44,633 nucleotides of DNA from a virus. Under the pieces are notes generated by a model, which worked only from the letters and a program-made list of their open reading frames with translations, was not told the origin of the DNA and ran no database searches. The position numbers and the translations under genes are program-made. Below, one piece after another: positions 5,970 through 14,506 of the stretch (within the stretch, counting starts at the first letter, position 1; every line of letters starts with the position of its first letter). The stretch lies in IMG/VR virus record IMGVR_UViG_3300035670_000410, positions 1 to 44,633 of that record, one strand, 5' to 3'.

Positions 5970-6180
5970 CGTATACACATACCCATACCCCCGTTATGAC
6001 CCACCCACATATATATAATTACTATGCATATATTTTTTGAACATTATGAGTTTTGGCTTAAAACTGTTATATTATGTTAAGGTTTGATTAAGATTATGAT
6101 TTTTGTTTCCGGTTTGTGTTGTTTTGTTCGTTGGTATTAGTGTAGGGCTATTTTTTTTTATTATCCTGAGGGGGTGTTTT
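5970..6180 (+). other. Non-coding leader of the rightward arm
   Basis: This AT-rich stretch before the first rightward gene holds no supported ORF; the in-frame extension of the fibre gene from 6103 is hydrophobic and lacks a ribosome site. I found no convincing -35/-10 pair: TATATT at 6068-6073, preceded by TG (6065-6066) one base earlier, resembles an extended -10 without a good -35. A rightward promoter is expected here but not located. Confidence 0.4.
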
Positions 6181-6918
6181 ATGTCTTACGCGAATATGGA
6201 TGGTGTTCCTACTCAGACGGCGGGGACTAGTGAGATTCTAGCGTCGGATTGGAATACTTATGTTCGGGATAATTTTGATTCGATTAAGTCGGGTCATATT
6301 GTGTGTACGTCGTCTACTCGTCCTAGTGGTGTGCAGGAGGGGACGATGATTTATGAGACGGATACGAATCTTATTTATATTTATAATGGTTTTTCGTTTA
6401 CGCAGAATAATTTGTCTCCTGTTGGTATGCTTAGTCCTTTTGCTGGTTCGTCTGCGCCGGATGGGTGGTTGTTGTGTCATGGTCAGGCGGTTTCGCAGAC
6501 TACGTATGCTACATTGTTTGCTTTGATTGGTTCAACGTATGATGTTACTTCGCCGGGGGCGGGTAATTTTAGGGTGCCTGATTTGCGTGGGCGCGTGGTT
6601 GCTGGTGTTGATAATATGGGTGGTACTGATGCTGGACGTTTGTCGTGGCAGAATACGCTTGGTACTGTTGGGCCCTCTAGTATTAGTACGGATGGGGGCA
6701 CTCAAACACATACGCTAATTACTAGTGAAATTCCTTCGCATAGTCATACGTTAACTGCTGCGTTTGCTGATACCGCTCAGGCTATTAATAATGTGGGCAC
6801 TACGTGGGGTTCTTTGTCTGGCGCAACGCAAACAAAAACGAGTTCCGACACGGGCGGCGGCGGGGCGCATAATAATATGCAGCCTACGATTCTGTTAAAT
6901 TATATTATTAAGTATTAG
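6181..6918 (+). CDS. Tail-collar domain protein, short tail fibre
   Basis: The 245-residue protein has an N-terminal region that may attach to the virion (about residues 1-80) and then a phage tail-collar domain: SPFAGSSAPDGWLLCHGQ, followed by TYATLFALIG, then FRVPDLRGRVVAG and DNMGG. It ends HNNMQPTILLNYIIKY. The collar domain forms trimeric receptor-contacting fibres. The same domain and an almost identical last line occur in the collagen-like fibre at 19513-21258, so the two are paralogous. The start at 6181 follows GAGGGGGTGTTTT. It is the first gene of the late arm, far from the other tail genes in linear order. Confidence 0.85.
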   Translation: MSYANMDGVPTQTAGTSEILASDWNTYVRDNFDSIKSGHIVCTSSTRPSGVQEGTMIYETDTNLIYIYNGFSFTQNNLSPVGMLSPFAGSSAPDGWLLCHGQAVSQTTYATLFALIGSTYDVTSPGAGNFRVPDLRGRVVAGVDNMGGTDAGRLSWQNTLGTVGPSSISTDGGTQTHTLITSEIPSHSHTLTAAFADTAQAINNVGTTWGSLSGATQTKTSSDTGGGGAHNNMQPTILLNYIIKY

Positions 6919-6928
6919 GGGTTTTGGG

Positions 6929-7066
6929 GTGTTTAATTCTAATGTTCAGCCGAAGATTCGTAAGGTAGATGTGCCGAAGGAGTCTTGGTCTTGTGTTAAG
7001 TGTTCTAGTGAGAATCAGTATTATATGCGTAGGTGTGGTACGTGTAATAGTCGGAGGCCGCATTAA
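6929..7066 (+). CDS. Small zinc-ribbon protein (45 aa)
   Basis: A GTG-started ORF of 46 codons begins 11 bases after the fibre stop, behind TTAGGGGTTTTGGG. The protein has two C-x-x-C pairs (SCVKC and RCGTC) 11 residues apart and a basic tail RRPH, a minimal zinc ribbon. It ends just before the AAGGAG ribosome site of the terminase. Nucleic-acid or terminase-associated function is a guess. Confidence 0.6.
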   Translation: MFNSNVQPKIRKVDVPKESWSCVKCSSENQYYMRRCGTCNSRRPH

Positions 7067-7075
7067 GGAGTAGTT

Positions 7076-8536
7076 GTGGGTAATTATTCGTATGATTCGG
7101 AGAAGTTGTCTGCTAAAGCGTTAGAGGCTACTATTCTAGAGTTTCCTGAGAAGATGGGCTGGTTCTTGTCTAAGGGTTACGCGCCGCATTATTATCAGGT
7201 TTTGTTTCATACTGATAAGAATGGTAAGAATCTTACTCGTTTTCGGCATTTGGTTGCTGGGCGGCGTGGTGGTAAAACATTGTCAGCGGCTTGGGAAGTG
7301 TTGTTTTATTGTTTGCATCCCGCGCAGTTTCATTTGGATGCGCATGGTAAGAAGAATAATGAGTCTCCTTTGTGGGTTTGGGCGCTCTCCGCGTCGTATA
7401 AGGTGGGCCGCCCTTCGTATTTGACGTTTCGGGACGCTTGTATTAAGGCTGGTCTTACGATTGGGAAGGAAGTTAAGGAGAATAAGGGTGGTTTGCGGTT
7501 CGAATTTGAGAATGGGAGTCTAGTAGAGTTTAAGTCTGCTGAGGATCCACAATCTCTTCGCGGCGCGGGCCTTGATATTCTCTGGATGGACGAGGCCGCG
7601 TTTGTTAAAACGGACGAGGCTTGGGGTGTTATACGCCCATCCCTCTCAGATAAGCAAGGATTGCTTATCACAACGACCACTCCTAACCAGAAGAACTGGT
7701 TTTATGAAGAATTTTTTAGTGATGATGCTCGCAAGGACATTAATAATAGTCGTGTAGAGTATCGGAGTATTGATAATCCGTATTTTCGTCGTGAAGAATG
7801 GGAATATGTGAAGTCTAGGTATCACCCGCTGCTATTCGCACAAGAGTATATGGCGAGTTTTGACAGTATGGCAGGCAAAGACCTAGCCGGGGACTGGCTT
7901 CACTACTATTCTAGCGAGGATCTTATTGATGAAGAGGGTAAACCGCTTAAACTGCGTAAATATATGGGAGTTGACCCGGCAATTAGCCTCTCCGCTAATG
8001 CGGATAGGTTCGTAATTACCGTTATAGGGGTTTCAGACTCTAACGAAGTGTTTCTACTAGAACAGTTTGCGGCTCGTATCCCGTTCGCGGAGCAACTTAT
8101 TCGGATCGAAGAGTATTATATTAAGTATAAGCCTGATATTATTGGTATTGAGTCTAATGCTTATCAGGCGGCTCTAGTGCAGCAGACTGAAAGACTGCAA
8201 ACGATGCCGCCGGTTGTTCCGTTGTTTGCTAAGGGTAAGAAGTGGGAGCGTATTCTTGCTATGAGTCCGTTGTTTCGGATTGGTAAGGTGAAGATTAAGA
8301 AGGATCATACTGATTTTATTCAGGAGTGGGTTGATTATGATTCGTCTGCTCGTGCTCCTGCGGATGACTGTTTGGATAGTATGGAGATTGCGCTTCGTAC
8401 TGCGGGTGCGCTTATTGGTGATTTTGGGGCGCCTGCTCCTGTTGAGAATGGTTTACCGGATTGGGTTCTTGCGGATCGTCCGGGTAATAAGAAAGAGGAT
8501 CGTTATGTTGACGAAGTTATGGGGAGTTTTTGGTAA
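7076..8536 (+). CDS. terL: Terminase large subunit
   Basis: The 486-residue protein is the ATP-driven DNA packaging motor with headful or site-specific nuclease. It has Walker A AGRRGGKT (about residue 60), Walker B LDILWMDEAAF (about residue 165), a coupling motif ITTTTPNQKNW, and a C-terminal RNase-H-like nuclease domain opening with MGVDPAISLS (about residue 300) and later D-D-C-L-D-S. The start is GTG at 7076 with AAGGAG eight bases upstream. Codon use changes inside the gene: about 7560-8090 has many C- and A-ending codons while both ends use G/T-ending codons. Confidence 0.93.
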   Translation: MGNYSYDSEKLSAKALEATILEFPEKMGWFLSKGYAPHYYQVLFHTDKNGKNLTRFRHLVAGRRGGKTLSAAWEVLFYCLHPAQFHLDAHGKKNNESPLWVWALSASYKVGRPSYLTFRDACIKAGLTIGKEVKENKGGLRFEFENGSLVEFKSAEDPQSLRGAGLDILWMDEAAFVKTDEAWGVIRPSLSDKQGLLITTTTPNQKNWFYEEFFSDDARKDINNSRVEYRSIDNPYFRREEWEYVKSRYHPLLFAQEYMASFDSMAGKDLAGDWLHYYSSEDLIDEEGKPLKLRKYMGVDPAISLSANADRFVITVIGVSDSNEVFLLEQFAARIPFAEQLIRIEEYYIKYKPDIIGIESNAYQAALVQQTERLQTMPPVVPLFAKGKKWERILAMSPLFRIGKVKIKKDHTDFIQEWVDYDSSARAPADDCLDSMEIALRTAGALIGDFGAPAPVENGLPDWVLADRPGNKKEDRYVDEVMGSFW

Positions 8537-8877
8537 TGCCTGAGTTTTCTAATATTCGTGGTAATGGTGCTGATGCTATTACTGGTGAGCGTTGCGCTCC
8601 GGGTGAGCGTGTTTTTGATACGGGGATTCGTAATCGGGTTGCTCCGTATATGAGTAATCATCGGACTCGTGTTCTTAAGGAGGCTACGATTGTTTGGCTG
8701 GCGGAGCAAGCAGGATATGATGTTGTTAAGCGTGATGCGGGAGATTCTGGAGACGCAGAAGTCGTGGACGGAGCGGATGCTAGCGTTGGAGGAGGAGAGG
8801 CTGAGGCTGGAGAGGTTAAGGCTGGAGGGAGCAAAGCCCCTAAGCGGCGTTCCAATGGGGCATCTAAGGGTAAGTGA
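8536..8877 (+). CDS. Hypothetical virion-region protein (113 aa), overlapped by next gene
   Basis: The start at 8536 overlaps the terminase stop as TAATG. Residues 1-70 look like a folded domain (FDTGIRNRVAPYMSNHRTRV, WLAEQAGYDVV); residues 75-113 are low-complexity G/A/E then K/R. The last 188 bases overlap the next ORF in another frame, so either the tail or the overlap start is uncertain. No family recognised. Confidence 0.65.
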   Translation: MPEFSNIRGNGADAITGERCAPGERVFDTGIRNRVAPYMSNHRTRVLKEATIVWLAEQAGYDVVKRDAGDSGDAEVVDGADASVGGGEAEAGEVKAGGSKAPKRRSNGASKGK

Positions 8878-8989
8878 AGAGGAGCAGGACGCTGATTGGG
8901 CATTAGATAATGGTATTATTACGCCTTTTGAGTATAATGAGATTTTATCTAAGACTGGTTTGGCTTCTACTGATTTAAAATTTGAGTAA
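8690..8989 (+). CDS. Coiled-coil protein overlapping the previous gene (99 aa)
   Basis: The most likely start is TTG at 8690, because a strong AAGGAGG box stands six bases before it; the portal gene also starts with TTG after the same box. Internal ATGs at 8735 and 8777 have weaker sites. Residues from about 30 to 48 form a charged coiled coil (LEEERLRLERLRLEG), followed by an acidic stretch (EEEQDADWALDNGIITPFEY). It may be a small head or scaffold-like component, but this is not shown. Confidence 0.6.
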   Translation: MFGWRSKQDMMLLSVMREILETQKSWTERMLALEEERLRLERLRLEGAKPLSGVPMGHLRVSEEEQDADWALDNGIITPFEYNEILSKTGLASTDLKFE

Positions 8990-9000
8990 GGAGGCTCGTA

Positions 9001-11304
9001 TTGGACGATACTAGCACACAGTATGTAGATGATATTCCTACTGGTTTTGCTTCGGCGGCTAGTCTCGTTAAGCGTGTCGAAGAGTTGTCGCGTCAGCGTG
9101 ATCTTATGGAGCGGCAGTGGAAGTTGAATTTGTCGTTTTATAAGGGTAAGCAGTATGTGTTTTATAATCGTAAGTCTCGTCGGATTGAGGCGTTGCCTGT
9201 TGAGGATGGTGATAAGCCGCGTTATCGTGTGAGGCTTGTGTCGAATCAGATTGCTCCGAATACGCAGAGTCTTCTTAGTCGGCTTGTGAAGTCTAAGCCA
9301 CAGTTTTTTGCTACGCCGGGTCAGGCGTCGTATGAGGCGCAGAAGGCTACTGAGGTTGCTGAGAATCTTCTTGATTATTGGTGGGATGCGTTTAGTCTTA
9401 CTGAAAAGCGTGAAGAGGCGATGATGTGGGCAATTATTTGTGGTAATGGGTTTTGGAAGATTACATGGGATGATAAGGCTGGTCAGGGTATGCGTGTTAT
9501 GGTGGGTCCTGATGGTCAGCCTATTGTTGATCCTATGATTCGGCACTTTTTTGAGAAGAATCTTGAGGCGGCTGGTGTTGATTCTTCAGAGTTTGAGAAG
9601 ATGATTTATCAGGGCGAGATTAAGGTTGATGTTATGTCACCGTTTGATGTGTTGTTGGATGATTCTGCTAGTGTGTTTGAGGATTGTCAGTATGCGTTTT
9701 GTCAGCATCCTATGACTAGTGATGAAATTTTTGAGCGTTATAATGTTCGTTTGAAGCCGAATGCTGTGAATAAGTATCCTGATGAGACGCTTCCGGGTAT
9801 GTTTGGGAATCTTGATGCGAAGACGCAGGAGAATGTTCGTATTGTGTATTACGGGTATTTTTTGCCTTCGCCTAAGAATCCTGAGGGGCGTTTTGTGGTG
9901 TTTACGAAGGATCCGAGTATTGTGTTGTATGATGCTCCTTGGCCGTATCCGTTTGAGAAGTTGCCTTTGGTGAAGTTTCCGGGTATGCGTGTGCCGGGCC
10001 AGTTGTGGGATTCTAGTGTTGTTGAGCAGGCGATTCCTCTTCAGAAGGAGTTGAATCGTACGTTGTCGCAGATGATTGAGTATAAGAATTTGACGTTGAA
10101 GCCTCAGATGTTGGCTCCGGTGGGTTCTTTGCGTCAGCGTGTTACTGATGAACCGGGGGCTATTTTTGAGTATAATCCGGTTGCGGGTAAGGTTCCTGAG
10201 GCGATTCCGATTCCTTCGTTGCCGCCGTATGTGTTTGAGCATTTGCAGGATCTTGGTGCTCGTTTGAAGGATACGTTTGGTCTTAATGAGATTGTGGAGG
10301 GTAGTGTTCCTCCGAATGTTGAGGCGGGCGTTGCTATTGATCTTCTTCAGGAGGCCGCTACGGATCGTATTGCTCCGCAGATTATGCTGATGGAGAAGAG
10401 TTTGGAGCGTTGCGGTAATCTTATGCTTCAGTTGGCTCAGCAGTATTATAATGAGCCGCGTACTATGATTATTACTGGTTCTGGTTCTAAGCCTAAGATT
10501 GAGCGTTTTGAGGATGCGGATCTTATTCGTGGTGTGAGTGTGAAGGTTGAGGCTGGTAGTGGTCTTCCTCGTACTCGTGCTGGTCGTCAGGCTCGTGTTA
10601 TGCAGATGATGCAGATGGGTATTTTGTCGCCTACTAAGGCGTATAAGTATCTTGATATGGCTGATTTTAAGAATCTCCAAATGCAGTTTGAGGCGGATGA
10701 GGAGCAGGCTATGCGGGAGCATGATAAGTTGCTTGATGGTGGTATTGTAAATGAACAGGCTTCTAAGCAGGCGAATGACCAGTTGATGATGAGTATTATG
10801 CAGGGTGGCGAGATTGATCCTATGATGCTTGAGCAGAGTGTTGAGGCTGGGTTGCAGCCGCTCGCGTATGAGAATAAGGCTGTGCATTTGGAGGTTCATT
10901 CTCAGTTTATGAAGAGCGCCGAGTTTGAGTCTCTTCCTTCTATGGTTAAGGATCAGTTTTATAAGCATTATGAGTTTACGCAGCAGGCTTTGGTGGCTGA
11001 GCAGTCGCCGCAGGGTGAGGCTCCGCGTGTTTCGCTTCAGTTGCGTGGCGCTGTTGGTCCTACTACTGGGTCTAAGATTCTTAATAGCACGGGTATTGAG
11101 AATGTTACTCCGCAAGAGTTGTTGGAGCCGCCGCTTGATACTGTGGTTATTGATAATAAGGATAAGCCTAATGCGCCTGAGGGTGTTGGTGGGCAGATGG
11201 ATGCGTATCAGATGGAGTTGTTGCAGAAGTTGCAGCAGAATCAGGCTGAGGCGGATCAGGAGATGGCTCAGGAGATGGCGATGAGGACGGTGCGCGGTGA
11301 GTAA
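9001..11304 (+). CDS. Portal protein
   Basis: At 767 residues this is the large dodecameric head-vertex ring through which DNA enters and leaves. It starts with TTG at 9001 behind TAAGGAGG. Recognisable features are the N-terminal RQRDLMERQWKLNLSFYKGK, the middle IPLQKELNRTLSQMIEYKN and GVAIDLLQEAATDRIAPQIM helices, and a long Gln/Met-rich C-terminal helical barrel (LLQKLQQNQAEADQEMAQEM). The size suits podovirus portals with an extended barrel. It sits between terminase and scaffold genes, in the normal order for head modules. Confidence 0.85.
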   Translation: MDDTSTQYVDDIPTGFASAASLVKRVEELSRQRDLMERQWKLNLSFYKGKQYVFYNRKSRRIEALPVEDGDKPRYRVRLVSNQIAPNTQSLLSRLVKSKPQFFATPGQASYEAQKATEVAENLLDYWWDAFSLTEKREEAMMWAIICGNGFWKITWDDKAGQGMRVMVGPDGQPIVDPMIRHFFEKNLEAAGVDSSEFEKMIYQGEIKVDVMSPFDVLLDDSASVFEDCQYAFCQHPMTSDEIFERYNVRLKPNAVNKYPDETLPGMFGNLDAKTQENVRIVYYGYFLPSPKNPEGRFVVFTKDPSIVLYDAPWPYPFEKLPLVKFPGMRVPGQLWDSSVVEQAIPLQKELNRTLSQMIEYKNLTLKPQMLAPVGSLRQRVTDEPGAIFEYNPVAGKVPEAIPIPSLPPYVFEHLQDLGARLKDTFGLNEIVEGSVPPNVEAGVAIDLLQEAATDRIAPQIMLMEKSLERCGNLMLQLAQQYYNEPRTMIITGSGSKPKIERFEDADLIRGVSVKVEAGSGLPRTRAGRQARVMQMMQMGILSPTKAYKYLDMADFKNLQMQFEADEEQAMREHDKLLDGGIVNEQASKQANDQLMMSIMQGGEIDPMMLEQSVEAGLQPLAYENKAVHLEVHSQFMKSAEFESLPSMVKDQFYKHYEFTQQALVAEQSPQGEAPRVSLQLRGAVGPTTGSKILNSTGIENVTPQELLEPPLDTVVIDNKDKPNAPEGVGGQMDAYQMELLQKLQQNQAEADQEMAQEMAMRTVRGE

Positions 11305-11794
11305 GAGGACTGAGTGGACAGATGAGGACAAGGCTGCCGCTTATGTAATTTGGATTAGTAATGATAAGAATATTCGTGCTACTGCTCGTCAGTGTGGGAT
11401 TGGTCATACGACGATTGCGTATTGGGTGAAGCAATGGGAGGAGAATGGTCCTCCTGAACGGCTTGATGATAAGATTCGTGCTAATGCGTACGAGTTTGTT
11501 CATCATGCTTCTACGGTTCGTCAAAAGGCGATGGATAAGTTAGAAGAGTTAATTCCTGAGGCTGAGATTAAGCAGTTGGGTACTCTTGCTACTGTTGTTG
11601 GTATTATGGATGATAAGATTCGTTTGGCTCAGGGGCTTGCTACTAAGCGTACTGAGACGGTTCATACTCTTCCTACGAGGGAGGAGATGAAGGAACTTAT
11701 GAGTGGTTTTGCTGATAATCTTGTGAGTGCTGCTGAGGATCGTGCGTCTGAGGTGGTTGAGATTGAGGCGTCTAGTGTTGTTGTGAATGATTAG
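11297..11794 (+). CDS. Helix-turn-helix protein, probable terminase small subunit
   Basis: GTG at 11297 overlaps the portal stop. Residues 5-48 form a transposase-type helix-turn-helix (ARQCGIGHTTIAYWVKQWEE), followed by long helices (KLEELIPEAEIKQLGTLATV) and an acidic tail. A DNA-binding N-terminus with a helical oligomerisation region is the plan of terminase small subunits, and the head-gene context fits. It lies downstream of the portal instead of upstream of terL, so a different DNA-binding role remains possible. Confidence 0.6.
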   Translation: MSKRTEWTDEDKAAAYVIWISNDKNIRATARQCGIGHTTIAYWVKQWEENGPPERLDDKIRANAYEFVHHASTVRQKAMDKLEELIPEAEIKQLGTLATVVGIMDDKIRLAQGLATKRTETVHTLPTREEMKELMSGFADNLVSAAEDRASEVVEIEASSVVVND

Positions 11795-11820
11795 CGACCA
11801 ACCGGAATAACCCGGAGTCG
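11795..11820 (+). terminator. Weak hairpin between HTH and scaffold genes
   Basis: CGAC and CCGG pair with CCGG and GTCG (11795-11820) with small internal loops, followed by TTTGATTATT. It is short and lacks a clean T run, so at most it attenuates readthrough. Confidence 0.25.
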
Positions 11821-11840
11821 TTTGATTATTGGAGGATACT

Positions 11841-12662
11841 GTGAGTGATGGTATTGATATGGATGGCGCTATGAATGCGCTGTCGGCTGAGTTGCCGGAC
11901 GAGGCTCCGGTTGATGAGGCGCCCGCTACGGATGAGACGCTGGTGGGGGACAATCAGTCTGAAGAGTCTGAATCCTTTACTGGTTTTGATCCTAGCGTTC
12001 TTCCTGAGGATATGCAGCGAGTTTATAAGTCTATGCAGGCTGATTATACTCGTAAGACTCAGGAGATTGCAGAGTTGCGTCGGAGTTATGGGACGCTCTC
12101 TGAGCAGGGAGTGGATCCTGATGTTGCGCTACAAGCGGTCGGATTCTTGCAGGAGTTGAATACTAACCCGGAGTTTGCTAAGCAGGTTGCGGATGAGATT
12201 CAGCGGAATGCGGGAACACCCGATGTTAGCCAGCCAGCGTTCGAGACTACTTCTGAGAATAATAATGTTAGTTACGAGGGGCTTCCGCCACAACTTGCTT
12301 CTGAGTTGGAGGAGATGCGAGCGTTCCGTGAGGAGATGCTTGCGCTTCAGGCTCAGCAGGAGTCGTTGGAAGAGTTGGAGGCGATGGAGAATACGATTCG
12401 TACTTCTAATCCGCAGTTTGATGATTCGGATATGGAGGCGATTTATTCTCTTGCGTATGCTCATGATGGGGATTTGATGGCGGCTGCTGAGCAGTATCAT
12501 GCTTTGCAGCAGCGTTTGCTTGGATCGTATTTGCAGTCTAAGCAGGTTCCTTATGGTGCTACGCCTGCTCCTACTGCGCCGTCTAGTACGCCTAGTCCGG
12601 GTTTTAAAAGTGTGGACGAGGCGCATAAGGCGGCTTTGGAGGCTATTCGTAACATGTCCTAA
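11841..12662 (+). CDS. Capsid scaffolding protein
   Basis: A 273-residue acidic protein with the standard scaffold features. It has an unstructured D/E-rich N-terminus, long helices (MQADYTRKTQEIAELRRSY, LEEMRAFREEMLALQAQQE), a P/T/S linker and a short C-terminal helix ending EAIRNMS. Scaffolds bind the inner face of the procapsid and are lost before DNA filling. GTG at 11841 is preferred because GGAGG is five bases upstream; the TTG at 11829 overlaps that site. It lies directly before the major capsid gene. Confidence 0.82.
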   Translation: MSDGIDMDGAMNALSAELPDEAPVDEAPATDETLVGDNQSEESESFTGFDPSVLPEDMQRVYKSMQADYTRKTQEIAELRRSYGTLSEQGVDPDVALQAVGFLQELNTNPEFAKQVADEIQRNAGTPDVSQPAFETTSENNNVSYEGLPPQLASELEEMRAFREEMLALQAQQESLEELEAMENTIRTSNPQFDDSDMEAIYSLAYAHDGDLMAAAEQYHALQQRLLGSYLQSKQVPYGATPAPTAPSSTPSPGFKSVDEAHKAALEAIRNMS

Positions 12663-12683
12663 ACTATAGGAGGTGTTTGTAGG

Positions 12684-13931
12684 ATGGCTGGTGCTAATCT
12701 TACTACGCTTAGCGATATTCTCAAGGAGTATTACCTTGGGCCGGTTGCTGAGCAGTTGAATAATGAGGTTCTTCTTCTTTCGCGTCTTAACACGAAGTCG
12801 GAGGATCTGGTGGGTAAGCGGGCTTATGTTCCGCTTCATGTGTCGCGTTCTGGTGGTATTGGCGCTCGTGCGGAGTCTGCGGCTCTGCCGACGTCGGGAT
12901 CGCAGGATTATGACAAGGCTGTGTACGATCTGAAGTATCTGTATGGTCGTGTGCAGGTTACTGGCCCGTCGATGGCTAAGACCAAGAACGAGGCTGGCGC
13001 GTTCCTTCAGGCTCTTAAGAGCGAGTTGGATGGCATTCGTAATGATCTTCAGAAGGATCTTGCTCGTCAGGTGTATTCTAAGGGCGAGGCTATTATTTGT
13101 GATTGTGGTACGACGACTTCTTCGACTACGGTTCAGTTGAATACTGATGGTGGTAAGGAAGCGATTCGTAAGGGTCAGTTGTATGTTGGTATGCTGATTG
13201 ATCTTGGTACTACGGCTAATGTGGATAATGTGGCTGCTGGTGTTGAGATTACGGCTGTTGATTATACGAATGCTACGATTACGATTAGTGGTTCGGCTGT
13301 TTCGACTACTTCTTCGACTCGTGTGTTCCGTGCCGGGGCTGGTGTGGATAATGGTGTTCTGGCTACTGGTTCGCGGTCGAACGAGGTTGATGGTCTTGCT
13401 CGTATCGTTTCGATTGGTCAGGAAGCGTTTGGTGAGATCGACCCGGCGGCTAAGCCGTTCTGGGATAACAAGCGCATCGGGTCTGTTGGCGCGATTGCTC
13501 TTGACGATCTTCAGCAGGGTCTTAACCTGATTCGTCTTGAAGGCGGCCGTCCGTCTGTGATGGTTACGTCGCTTGGCGTTCAGCGCGAGATCTTTAACCT
13601 GCTGGATCAGAATGTTCGTTACGTTGATCCTGAGTCCTACAACTACGTCGCTGGTTTCCAGACGATTGAGTACGCGGGGCTTCCGGTCATCGCTGATATT
13701 GACGCTCCGTATGGCCGTCTTTACATGCTGGACGAGTCCACCATTAAGGTGTTCTCGGATCAGGATTGGCACTTCCTTGACGCTGATGGGCAGACGCTCC
13801 GTCAGGTGGCTGGGTATGATGCTTTTGAGGCGGTCATGACTCGTTACATGAACCTTGGTGTTACGAAGCGCAACAATCATGTTGTGTTGTCGGGTATCAC
13901 GGTTGATGGCGGAACGGACGCTGGAGTCTAA
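12684..13931 (+). CDS. Major capsid protein (HK97-fold)
   Basis: The 415-residue protein has the expected major-capsid features: an N-terminal arm (residues 1-60), VYDLKYLYGRVQVTGPSMAK, a long spine helix (AFLQALKSELDGIRNDLQKDL), an inserted T/S/G-rich beta domain (about 140-215), and a C-terminal part with ALDDLQQGLNLIRLEGG, YAGLPVIADIDAP and LDESTIKVF. An AGGAGG site lies upstream of ATG 12684. The second half uses C-ending codons (TTC, AAC, GAC) much more than other late genes, as expected for the most abundant virion protein. A strong terminator follows at once. Confidence 0.9.
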   Translation: MAGANLTTLSDILKEYYLGPVAEQLNNEVLLLSRLNTKSEDLVGKRAYVPLHVSRSGGIGARAESAALPTSGSQDYDKAVYDLKYLYGRVQVTGPSMAKTKNEAGAFLQALKSELDGIRNDLQKDLARQVYSKGEAIICDCGTTTSSTTVQLNTDGGKEAIRKGQLYVGMLIDLGTTANVDNVAAGVEITAVDYTNATITISGSAVSTTSSTRVFRAGAGVDNGVLATGSRSNEVDGLARIVSIGQEAFGEIDPAAKPFWDNKRIGSVGAIALDDLQQGLNLIRLEGGRPSVMVTSLGVQREIFNLLDQNVRYVDPESYNYVAGFQTIEYAGLPVIADIDAPYGRLYMLDESTIKVFSDQDWHFLDADGQTLRQVAGYDAFEAVMTRYMNLGVTKRNNHVVLSGITVDGGTDAGV

Positions 13932-13937
13932 TCTGGG

Positions 13938-13963
13938 TAGGGAGGGGCTTCGGCCCCTCCCTA
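13938..13963 (+). terminator. Strong hairpin terminator after the capsid gene
   Basis: TAGGGAGGGGC (13938-13948) pairs perfectly with GCCCCTCCCTA (13953-13963) around a TTCG tetraloop, followed by TTCTAGC. The stem is very stable but the T tract is short, so partial termination is likely. This would set capsid mRNA above the downstream genes. Confidence 0.8.
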
Positions 13964-13986
13964 TTCTAGCATGAAGGGAGGTGACT

Positions 13987-14382
13987 GTGGCTCGTACTAA
14001 TGAAAAACTTTGGAAGCGTATTGTTGCTAATGTTAAGGCTGGTTCTAAAGGCGGTGATCCGGGTGAGTGGAGTGCACGTAAAGCACAGTTAGCCACTCTT
14101 CGTTATAAGAAGGCTGGCGGTGGTTATTCGGGTTCTAAAACTAAGGCGCAGAAGAGTTTATCTAAGTGGACTCGTGAGAAGTGGCGCACTAGTGATGGTA
14201 AGCCTGCTAAGCGTAAGGGCGGGACTGTGCGTTATTTGCCTGATGCGGCTTGGAAGCGTTTATCTCCGGCTGAGAAGGCGGCAACTAATCGTAAAAAGTT
14301 GGCTGGTGATCGTGCTGGGCGGCAGTTTGTTCCGAATACTAGGGCGGCTAAGGCTGCTGGTAAAGCCGCTAGAAGGGGTTGA
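13987..14382 (+). CDS. Basic DUF5872-like protein (131 aa)
   Basis: The protein starts MARTNEKLWKRIVANVKAG, followed by GSKGGDPGEWSARKAQLA and a G-G-G-Y-x-G-x-K motif, then W-T-R-E-K-W and RYLPDAAWKRLSPAE. This is the pattern I know from the DUF5872 family of virus proteins; the family name is from memory. It is very basic and ends in an R/A/K-rich tail. GTG at 13987 is preferred because GGGAGG lies five bases upstream. A DNA- or virion-associated role is inferred from charge and from its place after the capsid gene. Confidence 0.75.
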   Translation: MARTNEKLWKRIVANVKAGSKGGDPGEWSARKAQLATLRYKKAGGGYSGSKTKAQKSLSKWTREKWRTSDGKPAKRKGGTVRYLPDAAWKRLSPAEKAATNRKKLAGDRAGRQFVPNTRAAKAAGKAARRG

Positions 14383-14383
14383 T

Positions 14384-14506
14384 ATGCCTAAGAAACTTGA
14401 TGATATTGTGAGTGCTTTAAAGCGTGATAATCCTGATTGGCCTGAGGGTAAGGTTTGGGCTATTGCGCAGTCTACGTATAAGAAGATGAAGGGAAAGATG
14501 CGATGA
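14384..14506 (+). CDS. Small basic protein (40 aa)
   Basis: An ORF starting MPKKLDDIVSALKRDNPDWP and ending TYKKMKGKMR, located one base after the DUF5872-like stop behind AAGGGGTTGAT. The pattern of a short helix, N-P-D-W-P and W-A-I-A-Q-S-x-Y-K-K occurs in many small phage proteins next to structural genes. Its role is unknown. Confidence 0.65.
   Translation: MPKKLDDIVSALKRDNPDWPEGKVWAIAQSTYKKMKGKMR

Noticed and set aside
6068-6073. Rightward promoter at TATATT
   Set aside because: TG precedes the box but no acceptable -35 lies at 16-18 bases. Kept only as a note in the leader entry.
6103-6180. N-terminal extension of the first late protein with a membrane segment
   Set aside because: The extension MFPVCVVLFVGISVGLFFFI lacks a ribosome site, whereas ATG 6181 has GAGGGGG, and collar proteins have no signal peptide.
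9637-11331. Long minus-strand frame opposite the portal gene
   Set aside because: Antisense to a well-supported gene, with shadow-type composition and no start signal.
12129-14096. A 655-codon open frame on the minus strand across the capsid gene
   Set aside because: It is antisense to the scaffold and capsid genes, crosses a strong terminator, has an R/N/T/S-rich composition typical of shadow frames of G/T-rich genes, and no ribosome site.
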